64,000 nucleotides of DNA from Arthrinium phaeospermum (taxonomy: Eukaryota > Ascomycota > Sordariomycetes > Amphisphaeriales > Apiosporaceae). This document shows positions 12,478 through 23,401 of the stretch, piece by piece. The position numbers and the translations under genes were made by a program. Under the pieces are notes generated by a model. That model ran no database searches and had not been told where the DNA came from. It worked only from the letters and a program-made list of their open reading frames with translations. Where the stretch lies: assembly GCA_006503535.1 (NCBI GenBank), contig QYRS01000014.1, positions 496,001-560,000 of the forward strand, read 5' to 3'. Positions within the stretch are counted from its first letter, which is position 1, and each line of letters starts with the position of its first letter.

Positions 12478-14698
12478 ATGATGAACCGGGGCCCCGAGGT
12501 GGACTTTGAGATTCAACAGCTCAGGGAAGCACTACGACAGAAGGATTTCCAACATCAAGCTGCGGTAGAGGCTGCACATAGAGCAAGGCAGGAGTTATGG
12601 CAGTATCAAAGTCAATTCCAGCAACCCCAGTCGTCAAGCCCAAGTAATCTTGATGTACCCTCCCCCGTCTGCAATGAGTTCCAGCTGTCGGGTGCGTCGC
12701 ACATGGCCGCGCCCTTTGACCAAGATGATGCTGCCTCGAGACGGAGCTGTCAGGGGCAAGCTCCCATTGCTACCCAACATGTTGCTGTCCAGAACACCCC
12801 ACGATCATCTGTAAGAGAAGAACTATTACTAGGTTCACGCATGGAGACCCGAGTAGACATCTGACAGCATATTACAGATACGCACCAACCAAGATCACCC
12901 CATTGTGAAACGTCCGAGAACAATGTCTCAACAGGCTCCCCGGGCGCATCAGATGGACCGCTCCACCTCAAATCCATCAACGCGATCTGCCGGAGCCGGG
13001 CCTTTCGTCGGCGGCCCAATCACTCCGCCCCCAAAGCCCAACGGGCCAACAATGATGACGGCAAACAACAGTGGCAACATGTATGAGTACATGGGCCAAG
13101 AGGATGCCGCCAACACCTACACATCCTACCCCAATGGCATCCCGATAAATCGAGCGCATTCCATGAGGAGACACCGCTCCGACATGCCAACTGTCAATGA
13201 GTCCATCATCATGGATCCCGCGGCTTACATCGCCATGCTTCCTGCCGATGAGGAAAACTACCTGCCCTCGTCTATGCCTACGCACAACCAATTCGACGTG
13301 GACTTTGGCCAATACAACAACGGCAACGCCTCGGTCTGCGGCTCCATGACGTCGGCACCTACCCTGGAAACGGCCATGAGCCGCGACAACAGCTCCTTTG
13401 GCAACCCATCGATTTCGCATGCCATGGACCGAGTCAACATCCAATCCCAGCAAAGCTTCAGTGGCATGATGCCGCCGATGGAGAGCCCCCAGACCTCCCT
13501 CATGGGCAGTGGCGGCAACTCCCCGCTCGGGAAACGAAATGCGCCCCACGATGAGGACTTGCTCGCCGTCGGATCCAATCTCGACGGGCAGTACTACTCT
13601 AGTTCGGCCCCAATGGACACGCTCCTCGTTTCGCAAGACATGTCCCGGTCCGCCTCCAACGCCAGCATGTGCAGCATCAAGTCGGCGTCTTCCCTCAGCG
13701 CCCGCGCCAAGGAGACGCTGCAGCAGCAGAATGCCCGCAGCAAGAGCACGCTCCTCAAGCCCAAGCCGGCGTCCGAACTCAAGGCCAGCGAGTCGCAGCA
13801 AAACGCCAAGAAGGACGGCAAGGCAGCCATCACCAAGGCCAAGTACGTGCGGCCCAAGCAGCCCAAGGTCTTCTGCAATGAATGCAGTGAGCACCCGGAA
13901 GGGTTCCGCGGCGACCACGAGCTCCGACGCCATCGCGATGCCAAGCACCCTCAGCAGGGCGTCGTGAAGAAGTGGATCTGCGTTGACCCTCATTCGGTCG
14001 GTCTCCCCATCGGCGTGCCCGTTGTCAACCCCCTCAACAAATGCAAAGCCTGCACGTCGAGGAAGAAGTACGGCGCGTATTACAATGCCGCCGCGCATCT
14101 GCGCCGCACCCACTTCAAGGAGAAGCCTTCGCGAGCCAAGAACAAGTCGGGCGGTGGGCCTCGCAGCGAAGAGGAGAAGCGCGGCGGAAAGGGCGGCGGC
14201 GACTGGCCCCCGATGCCTGAGCTCAAGAACTGGATGAAGGAGATCTACGTGCACCAAGACGAGCTCGAGGCCGAGGAAGACGAAGAGGCTGAGGACGAGG
14301 TCAACAGCGGTGCCGGTGCCGGTGCCTCTCTGCCGCACACGGAGGTGGAGCTTGCCAGCATTGGCTCTGTCCACCATGACTACGCCAGCAAGATGCCGGA
14401 GACGGTGCTGACCGAGATCGACTGCGGCTTCAACCCTGCCGAGACCATCAACATCAACCCCGACACCATGCCGCTTTACACCAACCACATTCCCCTCTCA
14501 TCGGCCAACTTCGACTTTGCAGGCTCGCCCATGAGCCCCAACTTCATGGCGTACATGGCGGCACATAACCAGATGAACGCACCGCCGCAGTACGGCAGCG
14601 TCGTGTCGAGTAACGATACCGTGACTCCCATGACGGCCTTCAATGACGCCACCGACAACTTCGAGGAGATGCACTTCGACATGGCATATCCGCAGTAG
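12478..14698 (+). CDS. C2H2 zinc-finger protein, putative transcription regulator
   Basis: There are two exons, 12478-12810 and 12878-14698. The phase-0 intron has GTAAGA at its start and TTACAG at its end. The product is about 717 residues. Residues 1-40 form a charged, Gln-rich helix. The long middle is rich in Ser, Asn, Met and Pro, typical of fungal activators. At about 444-470 lies a C2H2 finger (CNEC ... HRDAKH), followed by WICVDP, then a second finger at about 500-525 (CKACTSRKKYG ... HLRRTH). A basic Lys-Arg segment and an acidic Glu-Asp run come next. This arrangement is a conserved Pezizomycotina C2H2 architecture; the target genes cannot be read from sequence. Two adjacent ATGs (12478, 12481) are possible starts. 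Confidence 0.85.
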
Positions 14699-17425
14699 TG
14701 GAACCGAGTGTTCACTATGAGCCTCCCGCACGATGGCGCCCGTTTCATCTCCGTCTCTTTTTCTCCCTTTTACTCTCTCTCATAGCGACTTGGGGGCCGA
14801 CTATGGGGGATTGTCTGCTATATCTCTCCTGCTCCAGTTCAACTTTTGCATGATGATGAACGACAAATGCAACGAAACCAACACGAAGGAATCCCGACCG
14901 GCCTTGACCAAAGCCGTCGCCAATCGTTTACACCACTTCCAATGGTGCCTACCGGAGTTCAAGCTTATCGTTTTCTGATTTCAGTTTCGCGCCGCGCAAA
15001 TGTTTCCAAGTTACTGCTTTAATTTGCTATTTTAATTGGTTCTTGCTTTTCTGTTTACCAGGGGCGGGCGGACGTGGTCTTTTTTACCGTGCGGATACGT
15101 TTTTTTTACCACCACCGCTTTGCTGGCCAGGGGAAGAAGAAGGCCACATGCACAACAGCAGCAAGCCCCCATCTGATTGATGATCAGGCGGCTCAATCTC
15201 GTCTGTCGCAAGACACGACGAGCAGATGTATCACATTACCAAACGTTTTTTACCGCTTTACCTCGTCTCCGAGCTGAGGTATCGCTCGGAAGAAGGAAAG
15301 AAAGAAAGAAAGAAAGAGGCTGTTGTAGAAGGGAACACTTGGAAAGGCGACTCAAAATCAAGCGGACAAAAGTGGGAAATGGGCATATGGCGGGGTTTAC
15401 GGGGAGCATTAGCGATCTGGCGTTTTGGGGAAGAAGCTTTTTGAGATTTCGTTTTTTTCTTTTCTTTTTTTTTTCTTTCGCACACTTGCATGCATCGGGG
15501 TTTAGGTGTTGTGGAACGCTGCGACCGGCCTGAGGCTTCGACGGGAGATATGTCAAGCTGCCAATGTCAAAACTGGCTGGCGGTCGCACGCGACAGCAGG
15601 GGGGATACTGGGTTGGGCACTGGGCACGGGGTTTGGAATGGGGACAAAGAACATGGGGAAAGATGGGGGAACTACACCATATTGTATTAATCCCTTAATC
15701 GGTTGTTGACAAAGTTGGGGTACTCTCTCTCATTCTCGTGGGAGAGAGTTGCTAGCACATGGCGGGTGTCGTTCGTCCTGCCCGTCAATTTGATTGACGG
15801 GCGGCCGCGCTCGACGGCCGACGTGCTGCAATTAAGCATGCCCACCTTTCACCCGCCGCGGTCTGTCTCGAGAAGGCAAGAAGAGCGAGGAGATGGTGAG
15901 GTGTGCTTGCCAACGTCAGTCAAACCAAAAATCAAAACATGTTACTATTTTTTTAAACCATTACTTGAACTCCACTTGACCTTGACTTTGTGATGCCTGA
16001 TTGCTTGGTGAGAGAGAGCCGCTGGCCTTACCGTAGAGTCTCTTCGTTTATTGGGCACTTGTAGATAGAGGGTGGTAACACCCGTGACATCTCAATAAAA
16101 AAAGGCTTCCACTTCCCATAATAGAAACACGTTCCCAGTGAAACCAACTTCCAGTAAGCATGTAGTGGTGATGGCCGCCTGGCTAAAGTTGCTTGTCGTC
16201 CTGGTAAGGCTGGCGGTGCAAGGGTGCTGTAAGCGCGGATGCGGGGTGAGGTCACCAACGACCAACTGCCAACTGGTAGCTGCCCATCCGTACTAACGGG
16301 TAGCGGTCGATTGAAAATCGCAACACCTGCTCGCTCCCCCCACTCCATTAAGCCCGACGACTTGTGATAATAATAAAACGTCAGTTATGGGAATCTCTAA
16401 CCGAGTATACCTTCTGTCTCATATAATCGTATCTCATTTGATACCGACATTGGGAACCATCTCCGCTTTTTGGAGAGGGAGTGACTGACTGTCGGAGTGT
16501 CGGACCCCCACCACCACCACCAATCTCTCTTCTCTGCCGCCCAGCCGCCGAGTCACCACCTCACCCGCGGCGCGGCTGCCCAATCTTGTTGGCCCCAGCT
16601 GGGCGGAACAGAGACAAGGAAGTGATGGTGATTCATTAGGCCGCAGTCTGTCCAATGTCCAAGATGATTTAAAACCACCATTCATCATCCCACGTCCCAC
16701 GACCTTGGCCTCGCATTCTCCAATGTCACATTACCATCTTTGCTGACACTTTGTCTGTTAGCTCGCCATCGGATGCGGGTTGGCTGCAGCAAGGGGGTTG
16801 CGGCCGTCGGGCTGGGTCCCTACTGGCCGCGACTGTCAACAACCCCATCCATCTGGCGATCCCTTGCTGCTGACAACCACACACACCGGCTTCCACCCTC
16901 CCCCCTTTGTCTTGTCCTGGCCCCCAATCGGATGTTTGTCGTTGGGTCGAAACAGGCAATGGAGGTAGGAGGTAGCCGCGGGATGAAGAAGGCAAATAAT
17001 GGTTCAAATTGAAACATGGAACCGATGTTACCTTGATACGCCATGATACGTACATAGGTCCTATCCAGAAATAGGCAATCGGAACCGTCGAAACGTTTGC
17101 GACGGAACGAGACATGCATATTCATAGGTCATGTGCGCTATAGGGCTACTCACTCGGTCAAGGACGTGTACTCAAACAGTGGTGATCTCGAGGCAGAATT
17201 TGGGTTGCAGCTGCTGGGGCAAGGGCATTGGGTAAGTAAGTGGTATTACTACATGCGGCAACTATTGCCTGCTCACAGACAGACATCCGCTCGTCACGGC
17301 CTGACCGGAGAATGACTTTGCCACCGCGTCGGCTCACGATGTACATCCTCGACTCAGTGTCTGACCGGTGCCAATATTGATTGTCAGTCAGTCCTGTTAT
17401 TGCTTCGTGTGGAGTAGAGAAACTG
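14699..17425. other. Intergenic, no supported gene
   Basis: It contains simple-sequence tracts: GAAA repeats near 15296-15316, a T-rich run near 15450-15478 and CCA repeats near 16510. There is an inverted repeat, GCCCGTCAA/TTGACGGGC, around 15779-15801. Open frames are short and featureless. The first few hundred bases are presumably the zinc-finger 3' UTR. Confidence 0.45.
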
Positions 17426-18475
17426 TTATGCCAATGGCGTGGGGGTGAGTAACTCACGCCCCACGCCCATCGCACCCAGATCGTAAACGCGGTAGCACGA
17501 TCTCAAACCGCCGTCCCCAGTACCACGGTGCCGACTCGTCGTAGCAGCCCTTGTGTGCTCGGCCGCCGACACAAGGTTGAAGACGCACAGCCCTTCTTAC
17601 GCACGAGGTAGGCGAATCAGCACGCCGTGACGGTGAAGGTCTTCTTCTTTTTCTCCTCCTCCTGGTTCTCGTTGCCGCCGAGCTCGAAGATCAAGTCCCG
17701 CAGGTGGTCGCGTGTCACACGGTCTAGTACTTGGTGGCGGTGGTCTTTCCACGTTTATGTCGGGATCGACCGGTAGATCCGCCGGACGAAGGTGGTGTTG
17801 GGGATGGCGATGACGGGCTCGGTCGTGAAGACGGCGATCGTTTTATTGTCGTCGCCCTGGCCAAGACGGCGACCGATGGGGTGCGTCTGGCTATCCCACC
17901 GGACTGCCCGCGCCTCCACCGCCCAGAGACGGTCGTTGTCGCATACCAGCGGCAACGATACAACCTGTGTATCACGGTACTTTGGGTTGGTGGCGCCGAA
18001 GCTGATGTCCCTCCCCATCCTCGGCCCCGGCGCCGGGATGTGGTCGAGGTCGCCGCTCGCGACGCGCGGCACCTCGATGGCGAAGAGGTTCGCGTCCAGT
18101 ACGCCCTCGCGCACCATGCGAGACCACGGTGACGGGAGACGGTCCGCCCAACGCCGTGGTGGTGATCAGACCGTTGATTCTGTACTCTTTGTCGGTGGAC
18201 TGTAATAATTTGCCAACAAAGAGCAAGTCTCCTTTTGCTTGAAGAGAGGGCGCAGGTGGTATTGGGAGGTCAGCTTGGAGGAATACTATTTCACATACCC
18301 ACATGTCGACAGATTGCGTCGAAGGCGAGGCGTCAGAGAGCACGGCCTGTTCAGATCGGGCCCTGAGCGGCCGGCCGGCTGGTGCTAGACAAGCATTCCA
18401 TATCGGGCTGTCAAACACGCCACCCTGAAAAAGGGCCCCAAAGGCTAGCAACAGTAGAAGTGATTGGATTGACAT
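17426..18475 (-). pseudogene. Relic of an A1 (pepsin-like) aspartic protease
   Basis: Reading the minus strand across frames recovers pepsin landmarks in the right order. First comes MVREGVLDANLFAIEVPR (like the segment after the first lobe), then GRDISFGATNPKY, then AVFTTEPVIAIPN, where the second catalytic DTG should be. After these come RDLIFELGGN, CVFNLVSA and GDGGLRSCYRVYDLG at the C-terminus. At least three frame changes or stops separate them: near 18115, near 17755 and after TFTVTAC near 17618. The second active-site Asp is replaced by Phe, and no first-lobe DTG is visible. The 5' end keeps a hydrophobic signal-like start (MSIQSLLLLLAFGALF). I read it as a dead gene; unusual introns could not rescue the missing active site. 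Confidence 0.7.
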
Positions 18476-19500
18476 GATCATAAGAACTATACGCCAGCTC
18501 AATGTCAAATGTTCCTGATATGATTGACCTGACAGAAAAACGTGGTAACAGCTGAAGGGGAAAAGTGATATCATATTGAGAGACTGCATGTGATTAGATC
18601 ACGTGTGGTCGGTCACGTCATGGTCATCTCCATGGAGTAAGAGAATTCACAGAGTACTTCACCATGTCTTCTTAAATATGTTGAACCAAACATCACCCGG
18701 TACCAAGAACGCAGGGTGTCAAACACAAGCGACAAGTTTCCCCGGTTGGAGCATCTTGCACGATAACTCAATCTCCAACGACAGCTCATCATGATTTGAA
18801 TGATATGCCATACATATTATTCGGGTGTGTGATCCTGGTTTTTCACACCCTGGCTGAGAGCCTTGAATCTTTAGGTGATCAAGTTTGGGGTTTCCCTTAT
18901 TCTGCGTGGTTTACATTTCGGACAAGAGATGCTTGGCCCATGTATTCTGGCCTAATCTACATCTAAGCCGAGTATGACGTCCATCGTGGTCTTCTCGTCC
19001 CAAATGCGACCCAGACGTCTTAAAGAACGCAGGCAATGACAGGCAACCAGTCGCTCTGACCGGAATGCCCCATTATGCCACGTTTGGAGCAGTACACCGT
19101 CACACGGTGACCTGGATCTATGTGCTACGATGAGATGGCAACGACCGACAATGATGTGATGCTCAGTCTGGCTATTCCTCCCCTTCTAAAGGGTTCCTCG
19201 TTTTCAGGGTCCATCCTCGACTAATCTTTCCTCCCGGCTGACCGCCTCGTGTGGTCCATGATCACGCGGATACCCCAGGCGTAACGTAGCTACGTCCGTC
19301 GTTTGGGTTCGAGCCGGCGTGAAGCGTATCACAGTCTGGATCTTGCGCGACTCGGTAGAACCTCGCGCGGTAACCCATTGGGGTTCTAGAAGAGAAACAG
19401 GGAGTGATAACAGCTGATAAGCGTGGTCGCCTTATGACGTGTTTGTGGTCTTGTGCGGTTTTGACGCCATATCTTTTACATGGGATGCGGTCGATGAGTG
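18476..19500. other. Intergenic, no supported gene
   Basis: No coding region or structured RNA was recognised. The right end is the promoter of the AA1-like gene. Confidence 0.4.
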
Positions 19501-19519
19501 GAAAAAGAAGAGCACTTCG

Positions 19520-19532
19520 GTTCTATAAATAT
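19520..19532 (+). promoter_or_regulatory. TATA-like box of the AA1-like gene
   Basis: TCTATAAATATG lies about 110 bp before the ATG at 19637, a normal spacing for filamentous fungi once a leader is allowed for. Confidence 0.5.
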
Positions 19533-19636
19533 GTCATCTGTATTCTATGGTGAGGAGACTGAAAACCATACCGAACTCATCAAAGCATCTGACATCTCTC
19601 AGGAAGATATTTGACAACAAGCAAGACATTGCAAAA

Positions 19637-20224
19637 ATGAAGTGCTGTAGCGTGTTACTTCATCTTGTTCTGTCCTCCATCTCTTCCGCGGCGCCCACTT
19701 CCGCGCCAAATGACTTCACCATCGTCAACCTCTACGCCGAAGTCGTCCCGCACTCTTCTTCCAGTCGGTATGAGCGCCCTTTTCTCCTTCTTCTAAACAA
19801 ATTCCCCATGAGCTTCCTCCAATCGAAACTAAACGCCAACAGCTACTCCTTCGACCTCAGCACCAGCACCAACACCATCGCCACCTCGTGCGTCGCGACC
19901 CCCCAGACCGCGTCCAACGGCGAGCTGGTCAACGTGACGCGGACCCCCTGCGACGACGACGGCTACACGTGGGCGTGGACCATCGTCACCACCACCAGCT
20001 CCTCCGGCTCTGACGACTCATCCCAGTCGGACAACAAGGCAGACACGACGAACACGACCTGCAACATCGAGTACTGGTTCGAGGGGTCCAGCTACAGCCT
20101 CTACGCCTCCCACCACGTGCCCGCCAGCCAGATCGTGTGGACGAACCAGCAGTCGCCCACGGGGAACGTGCAGGCGTACGCCGGGCCGGCCAACTTTACG
20201 GTGCCGGTGGCGAGCGTGTACTAG
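19637..20224 (+). CDS. Secreted AA1-like (Alt a 1-type) protein
   Basis: Exons are 19637-19767 and 19843-20224, with a 75-nt intron (donor GTATGA, acceptor ACAG) in phase 2. The 170-residue product has a signal peptide (MKCCSVLLHLVLSSISSAAP). A body follows whose layout fits the AA1-like domain: NLYAEVVPHS, YSFDLS, SCVATP, RTPCDDDGYTWAWTIV, CNIEYWF. Four cysteines lie in the mature part, with N-glycosylation sites (NVT, NTT, NFT). I chose the inner ATG because it begins the signal peptide; the frame is open further upstream. The family is secreted and often effector-like or allergenic. The assignment rests on pattern only. Confidence 0.7.
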   Translation: MKCCSVLLHLVLSSISSAAPTSAPNDFTIVNLYAEVVPHSSSSRYERPFLLLLNKFPMSFLQSKLNANSYSFDLSTSTNTIATSCVATPQTASNGELVNVTRTPCDDDGYTWAWTIVTTTSSSGSDDSSQSDNKADTTNTTCNIEYWFEGSSYSLYASHHVPASQIVWTNQQSPTGNVQAYAGPANFTVPVASVY

Positions 20225-20457
20225 AGAGACACCGTCGGGTAGATTGCAATCAGGAAATAGGGCGTTGGTCTTTACCAAGAATGATGATAAGCTTTACACA
20301 ATTGGACATCTCTGCGCCTTTAGCAATTGATATTTCTCACGATATTACGAAGAACACGACATACACTCAATTACAGTTCCTTATTTACGTTGCTCACTTC
20401 TGTATTACGGTATGTTGCTATTGAACTCCTAGGGGCGACGGTTACCTATCGACTCTC

Positions 20458-20612
20458 GGTGTCAGCATTTACTCTTTCTGGGTTAAATACAACGTCTCGA
20501 GAGGGGATAGTGGAAATATCTAAAATAAGCAGTTATTCCATTCCTCGTGAGACATTGGACTAACGTGGAATAAACACTAGAACAGGAAGGAGTAAACACC
20601 GAAAGTCGCTTA
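20458..20612 (+). repeat. Dispersed repeat, copy A (inverted partner at 36257-36411)
   Basis: This stretch, starting GGTGTCAGCAT, matches the reverse complement of 36257-36411 without gaps. By hand count there are about 22 mismatches in 155 bases, mostly transitions. It starts TGTCAGCA like an LTR end, but I see no target-site duplication. It could be a solo LTR fragment or a MITE. Confidence 0.75.
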
Positions 20613-20663
20613 GCCACGATACGCCGGTGGGCGACATTGAGGGATCCAATCGTTTCTGTTCAT

Positions 20664-21644
20664 TTAGCTAGCGTCATTTCCTTGATGCCCTCCGATCTTC
20701 TCTTTAACGAGGGCGAGGAGTCTTATACCAAAGAGTTCTTCAAGCCGTTGGGCTCGACCTGAACCTTGACTGGCCGCCTGCTTGCTCGTCTCTTTTGGTG
20801 GATGAACCGACGGAGACTCTGCAGCCGAATCCGTAGTAGGTCGAGGCATTCGAAAACGACGATGAGGCAGGTCATAAGGCGGGAGAGGGGGTTCAGTGGG
20901 GGCCAGTCGGAGGACGGTGCGGCTGGCGTGGCTGTTGGCGGAAGTCGACGGAAGTGCAGATCGTATGGGCGACGTAGGGCTCGATGCCAGGGCCTCCTTC
21001 AACCGGTCGAAGAGGGTAATCGACGTCAGCCGCGCTGCTGCATCGCCCCAGGAACCTGAATCGAAAACATCTCCCAGGGTTTCCATGAGCTGAAAGTCCT
21101 CCGTCTGCTCGCTGCCGGTAATGATCTCCACCCGATCTTTGTGCCGTATCGGGCCATGGTAAGGGCAATTCAGTACCATGAGAACCTCTGGGCGAAGCCG
21201 ATTGAGCGTAGCCCGGCGGAGCGCCTCGAAGTCGACCTGGACCTTGTTTCCAAGGTCCTGGTCCTGCATCGGTTGAAGCAGGCACTTGCTTTCTTCGTCG
21301 TAGGTGCTGCGGCCGATGTAGAAGAGCATCAATAGATCGTCTTCGTCCTTGGCCATGTTACTGCAAGAGGTGCGCGCCTCCTCACCGTCGGCCGTTTTCA
21401 GCAGGCGCCGTTTCGGCATCTTGCCAGCTTCGTTCAGGATGACATCGGCGAGGTAGAGCTGATTGTTTTGAAACTCGTCCTCGTCCTGTTTCAGTTCTCG
21501 TACTGTGACGCTGAAATGGTAGTAGTGGCGGAGGGTGTACTTCAGGCGCTCGACGAGAATGTCGATGCGAGGGTCCTGGATGGCATCGCTGTCCCAGTAG
21601 AGGATGAGTACTCTGACCTGCCGTTTCGGATATGGTTTATCCAT
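20664..21644 (-). CDS. Caspase-like protein without catalytic residues
   Basis: The 326-residue single-exon product starts with the order typical of fungal caspase-like domains. It has a first strand VRVLILYWD, a helix with DILVERLKYTLRHYY, and FSVTVREL. The position of the His-Gly strand reads DDLLMLFYIGRSTYD, and that of the Cys strand reads EVLMVLNCPYHG. The usual HG is replaced by RS; a cysteine remains, but not the usual D-x-C context, so peptidase activity looks unlikely. The last third is Pro/Ser-rich and ends in a basic helix (LLALVKEKIGG). It could be a pseudoenzyme or a regulator of a caspase-like or NLR pathway. The fold assignment is inferred from pattern, not from a search. Confidence 0.55.
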   Translation of the reverse strand: MDKPYPKRQVRVLILYWDSDAIQDPRIDILVERLKYTLRHYYHFSVTVRELKQDEDEFQNNQLYLADVILNEAGKMPKRRLLKTADGEEARTSCSNMAKDEDDLLMLFYIGRSTYDEESKCLLQPMQDQDLGNKVQVDFEALRRATLNRLRPEVLMVLNCPYHGPIRHKDRVEIITGSEQTEDFQLMETLGDVFDSGSWGDAAARLTSITLFDRLKEALASSPTSPIRSALPSTSANSHASRTVLRLAPTEPPLPPYDLPHRRFRMPRPTTDSAAESPSVHPPKETSKQAASQGSGRAQRLEELFGIRLLALVKEKIGGHQGNDAS

Positions 21645-22075
21645 GATGATTTAAGAAGTCAATTGCGCTTCTCGCGAGTCTGATGTTGTTCAGTTTTGTT
21701 CTGATGTTGCTCAGTTTTGTTGTATCTGTTGTGTTGGTTGTGTTGTGAGGACGAAGTGGGGTAACTGTTCTGAACTGCAATGTGGTTGACAGTTATCTGC
21801 GATTGTTGATGCCCGTTGCAAATTATTGATGGCTCCCATTCAAGCTTGCCAAGCTGGAAGGAGTCACTTAGGAAAGCTGCCAATGTAGGGGAGTTCTAGT
21901 GGCATGGAAGCTCGAACCGCCCAAGTCTGCAGCACAATCAAATCCGAATCTAGCTATCTTGGCCCAGCTATGAATTCAATCTCGGCAGCATCATACCTTA
22001 TCACATTACATCGTACACTGGCAGCAACTAGCCCAACCTTCATCCCGTTCTTGAATACATACTGGGCTCTCCGCA

Positions 22076-23401
22076 TCAAGACATCATCTCAATCGTATTC
22101 GCCACCGCATCCCGATCCGTCTCGACCCCCGGCACCTCCTCCTTAACCTTCTCAATCTCCTCCTCCCTCAACTCCTCCCCGACCTCCCCATCCACCTTGG
22201 CCCCGCGAAACGCCCGCCTCAACTCGCACTTCCCCGTACTCCTACCCCCAGCTTTACACTCGGCGCAGTCCTTGCCGTGCCGGATCAGCAGCACGTGTAA
22301 GCCGTACTTGTCCTCGGCCGGCACGCGCGCGTCGAGGTGCGCCTGCGCCTGCTCCCGATTACAGCTCTTGTTCTTGGGCAGCCAGCCCAGCAGGCCCGCG
22401 AGCCGGTACACGTGCGTATCCACCGCGAAGCTCTCCCGCCGCAGACAGAAAAGCAGCACGCAGCTCGCCGTCTTGGGCCCCACGCCCTGGAACCCCAGCA
22501 TCTCGGCCATGGCGTCCTCGTCGGACTTCTGGAAGAGGTGGTCGAGCGAGTACTCCCCATAACGCGCGTGCGCCTGCCCCAAAACCCTTAAAATGGTGCG
22601 TGACTTGTTGGCCGCCAGCCCCCCGCTCTGGATCGTCTTCTCCAGCTTCGGCTGCCCCCCCGCGACAATGGCCTCCCACTTGTCGCTCCCCCCGTACTCG
22701 GCGTCCATGCTCAGCTTGGCCCGCGTGCTGTTGCGGTCGCTCGTGTTTTGTGATAGTATTGTGCGCACCAGCGCGTCCAGCACCGAGGGCGCGTCGCCGC
22801 AGCCGGCCCGGTTGGCGGGCGCCGTCGTGATGGGTTCCGAGGGGCGCGTCCGATCCCCGTGCAGCGAGGCCAGGATCCGGTGCGCCAGCTTGCACTCGTC
22901 GGGCGTCGGGCGCGCGAAGTCCGGGAACGGGGAGGCGTTGGCGAACTGCGTGTAGGCCTTCAGCTTCCGGGCCTGCAGCTCCGCGGCCTTCTCGTCTTGC
23001 GACTTCTTGGGCGTTGATGTGCTCTTCTTCGCATTCGTCTTGCTGGGGCTGGAGCTTTCCGTCTTGGTGGCGCGCCGTTTGGTGGGTGGCTCGTCGTCGT
23101 CCAGTGAATCTTCATCCTCCTCTTTCACTTCATTCCTGACGCGCTTGCTCCCTCGCCGATCGGGGGTGGCCGACGCAGATGCTATACGCTTTGCGACCCC
23201 TCTTGGACTTTCAATTGCCTCGGGCTTTATCTTGACATCTGGCTCTTCCTCTTTTGCGGCCTTGCCAGCGTGCCTCCCACTCCGTCGCAGCGGCATTGTC
23301 GCCGTCGTGCTAGCTGTAGCTCTCGCCATGGTCTGTATCTGCCTTGCGGTTCCCAAGAACGGTAAAACGCGTCGTCTCACAGTCAATGCAGCTCGAAACA
23401 T
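22076..23401 (-). CDS. HhH-GPD DNA glycosylase/AP lyase (Nth-like)
   Basis: The 441-residue single-exon product would remove damaged bases in base-excision repair. It has an N-terminal helix rich in Arg and hydrophobics (MFRAALTVRRRVLPFLG), resembling a mitochondrial presequence. A second ATG at 23329 gives a form without it. Basic clusters (PPTKRRATK) look like nuclear signals. The catalytic part spans about residues 165-400. It includes VLDALVRTILSQNTSD, the helix-hairpin-helix GFQGVGPKTAS with the expected Lys, and FAVDTHVYRL with the catalytic Asp. The Fe-S region has only three well-placed cysteines (CAEC ... GKC) instead of four. The VPAEDKYGLH insertion and LGWLPKN resemble ROS1/DEMETER-type relatives. 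Confidence 0.85.
   Translation of the reverse strand: MFRAALTVRRRVLPFLGTARQIQTMARATASTTATMPLRRSGRHAGKAAKEEEPDVKIKPEAIESPRGVAKRIASASATPDRRGSKRVRNEVKEEDEDSLDDDEPPTKRRATKTESSSPSKTNAKKSTSTPKKSQDEKAAELQARKLKAYTQFANASPFPDFARPTPDECKLAHRILASLHGDRTRPSEPITTAPANRAGCGDAPSVLDALVRTILSQNTSDRNSTRAKLSMDAEYGGSDKWEAIVAGGQPKLEKTIQSGGLAANKSRTILRVLGQAHARYGEYSLDHLFQKSDEDAMAEMLGFQGVGPKTASCVLLFCLRRESFAVDTHVYRLAGLLGWLPKNKSCNREQAQAHLDARVPAEDKYGLHVLLIRHGKDCAECKAGGRSTGKCELRRAFRGAKVDGEVGEELREEEIEKVKEEVPGVETDRDAVANTIEMMS

Noticed and set aside
12977..14488. 503-codon open frame on the minus strand
   Set aside because: It is antisense to the zinc-finger exon and has no domain; third-position GC bias explains the lack of stops.
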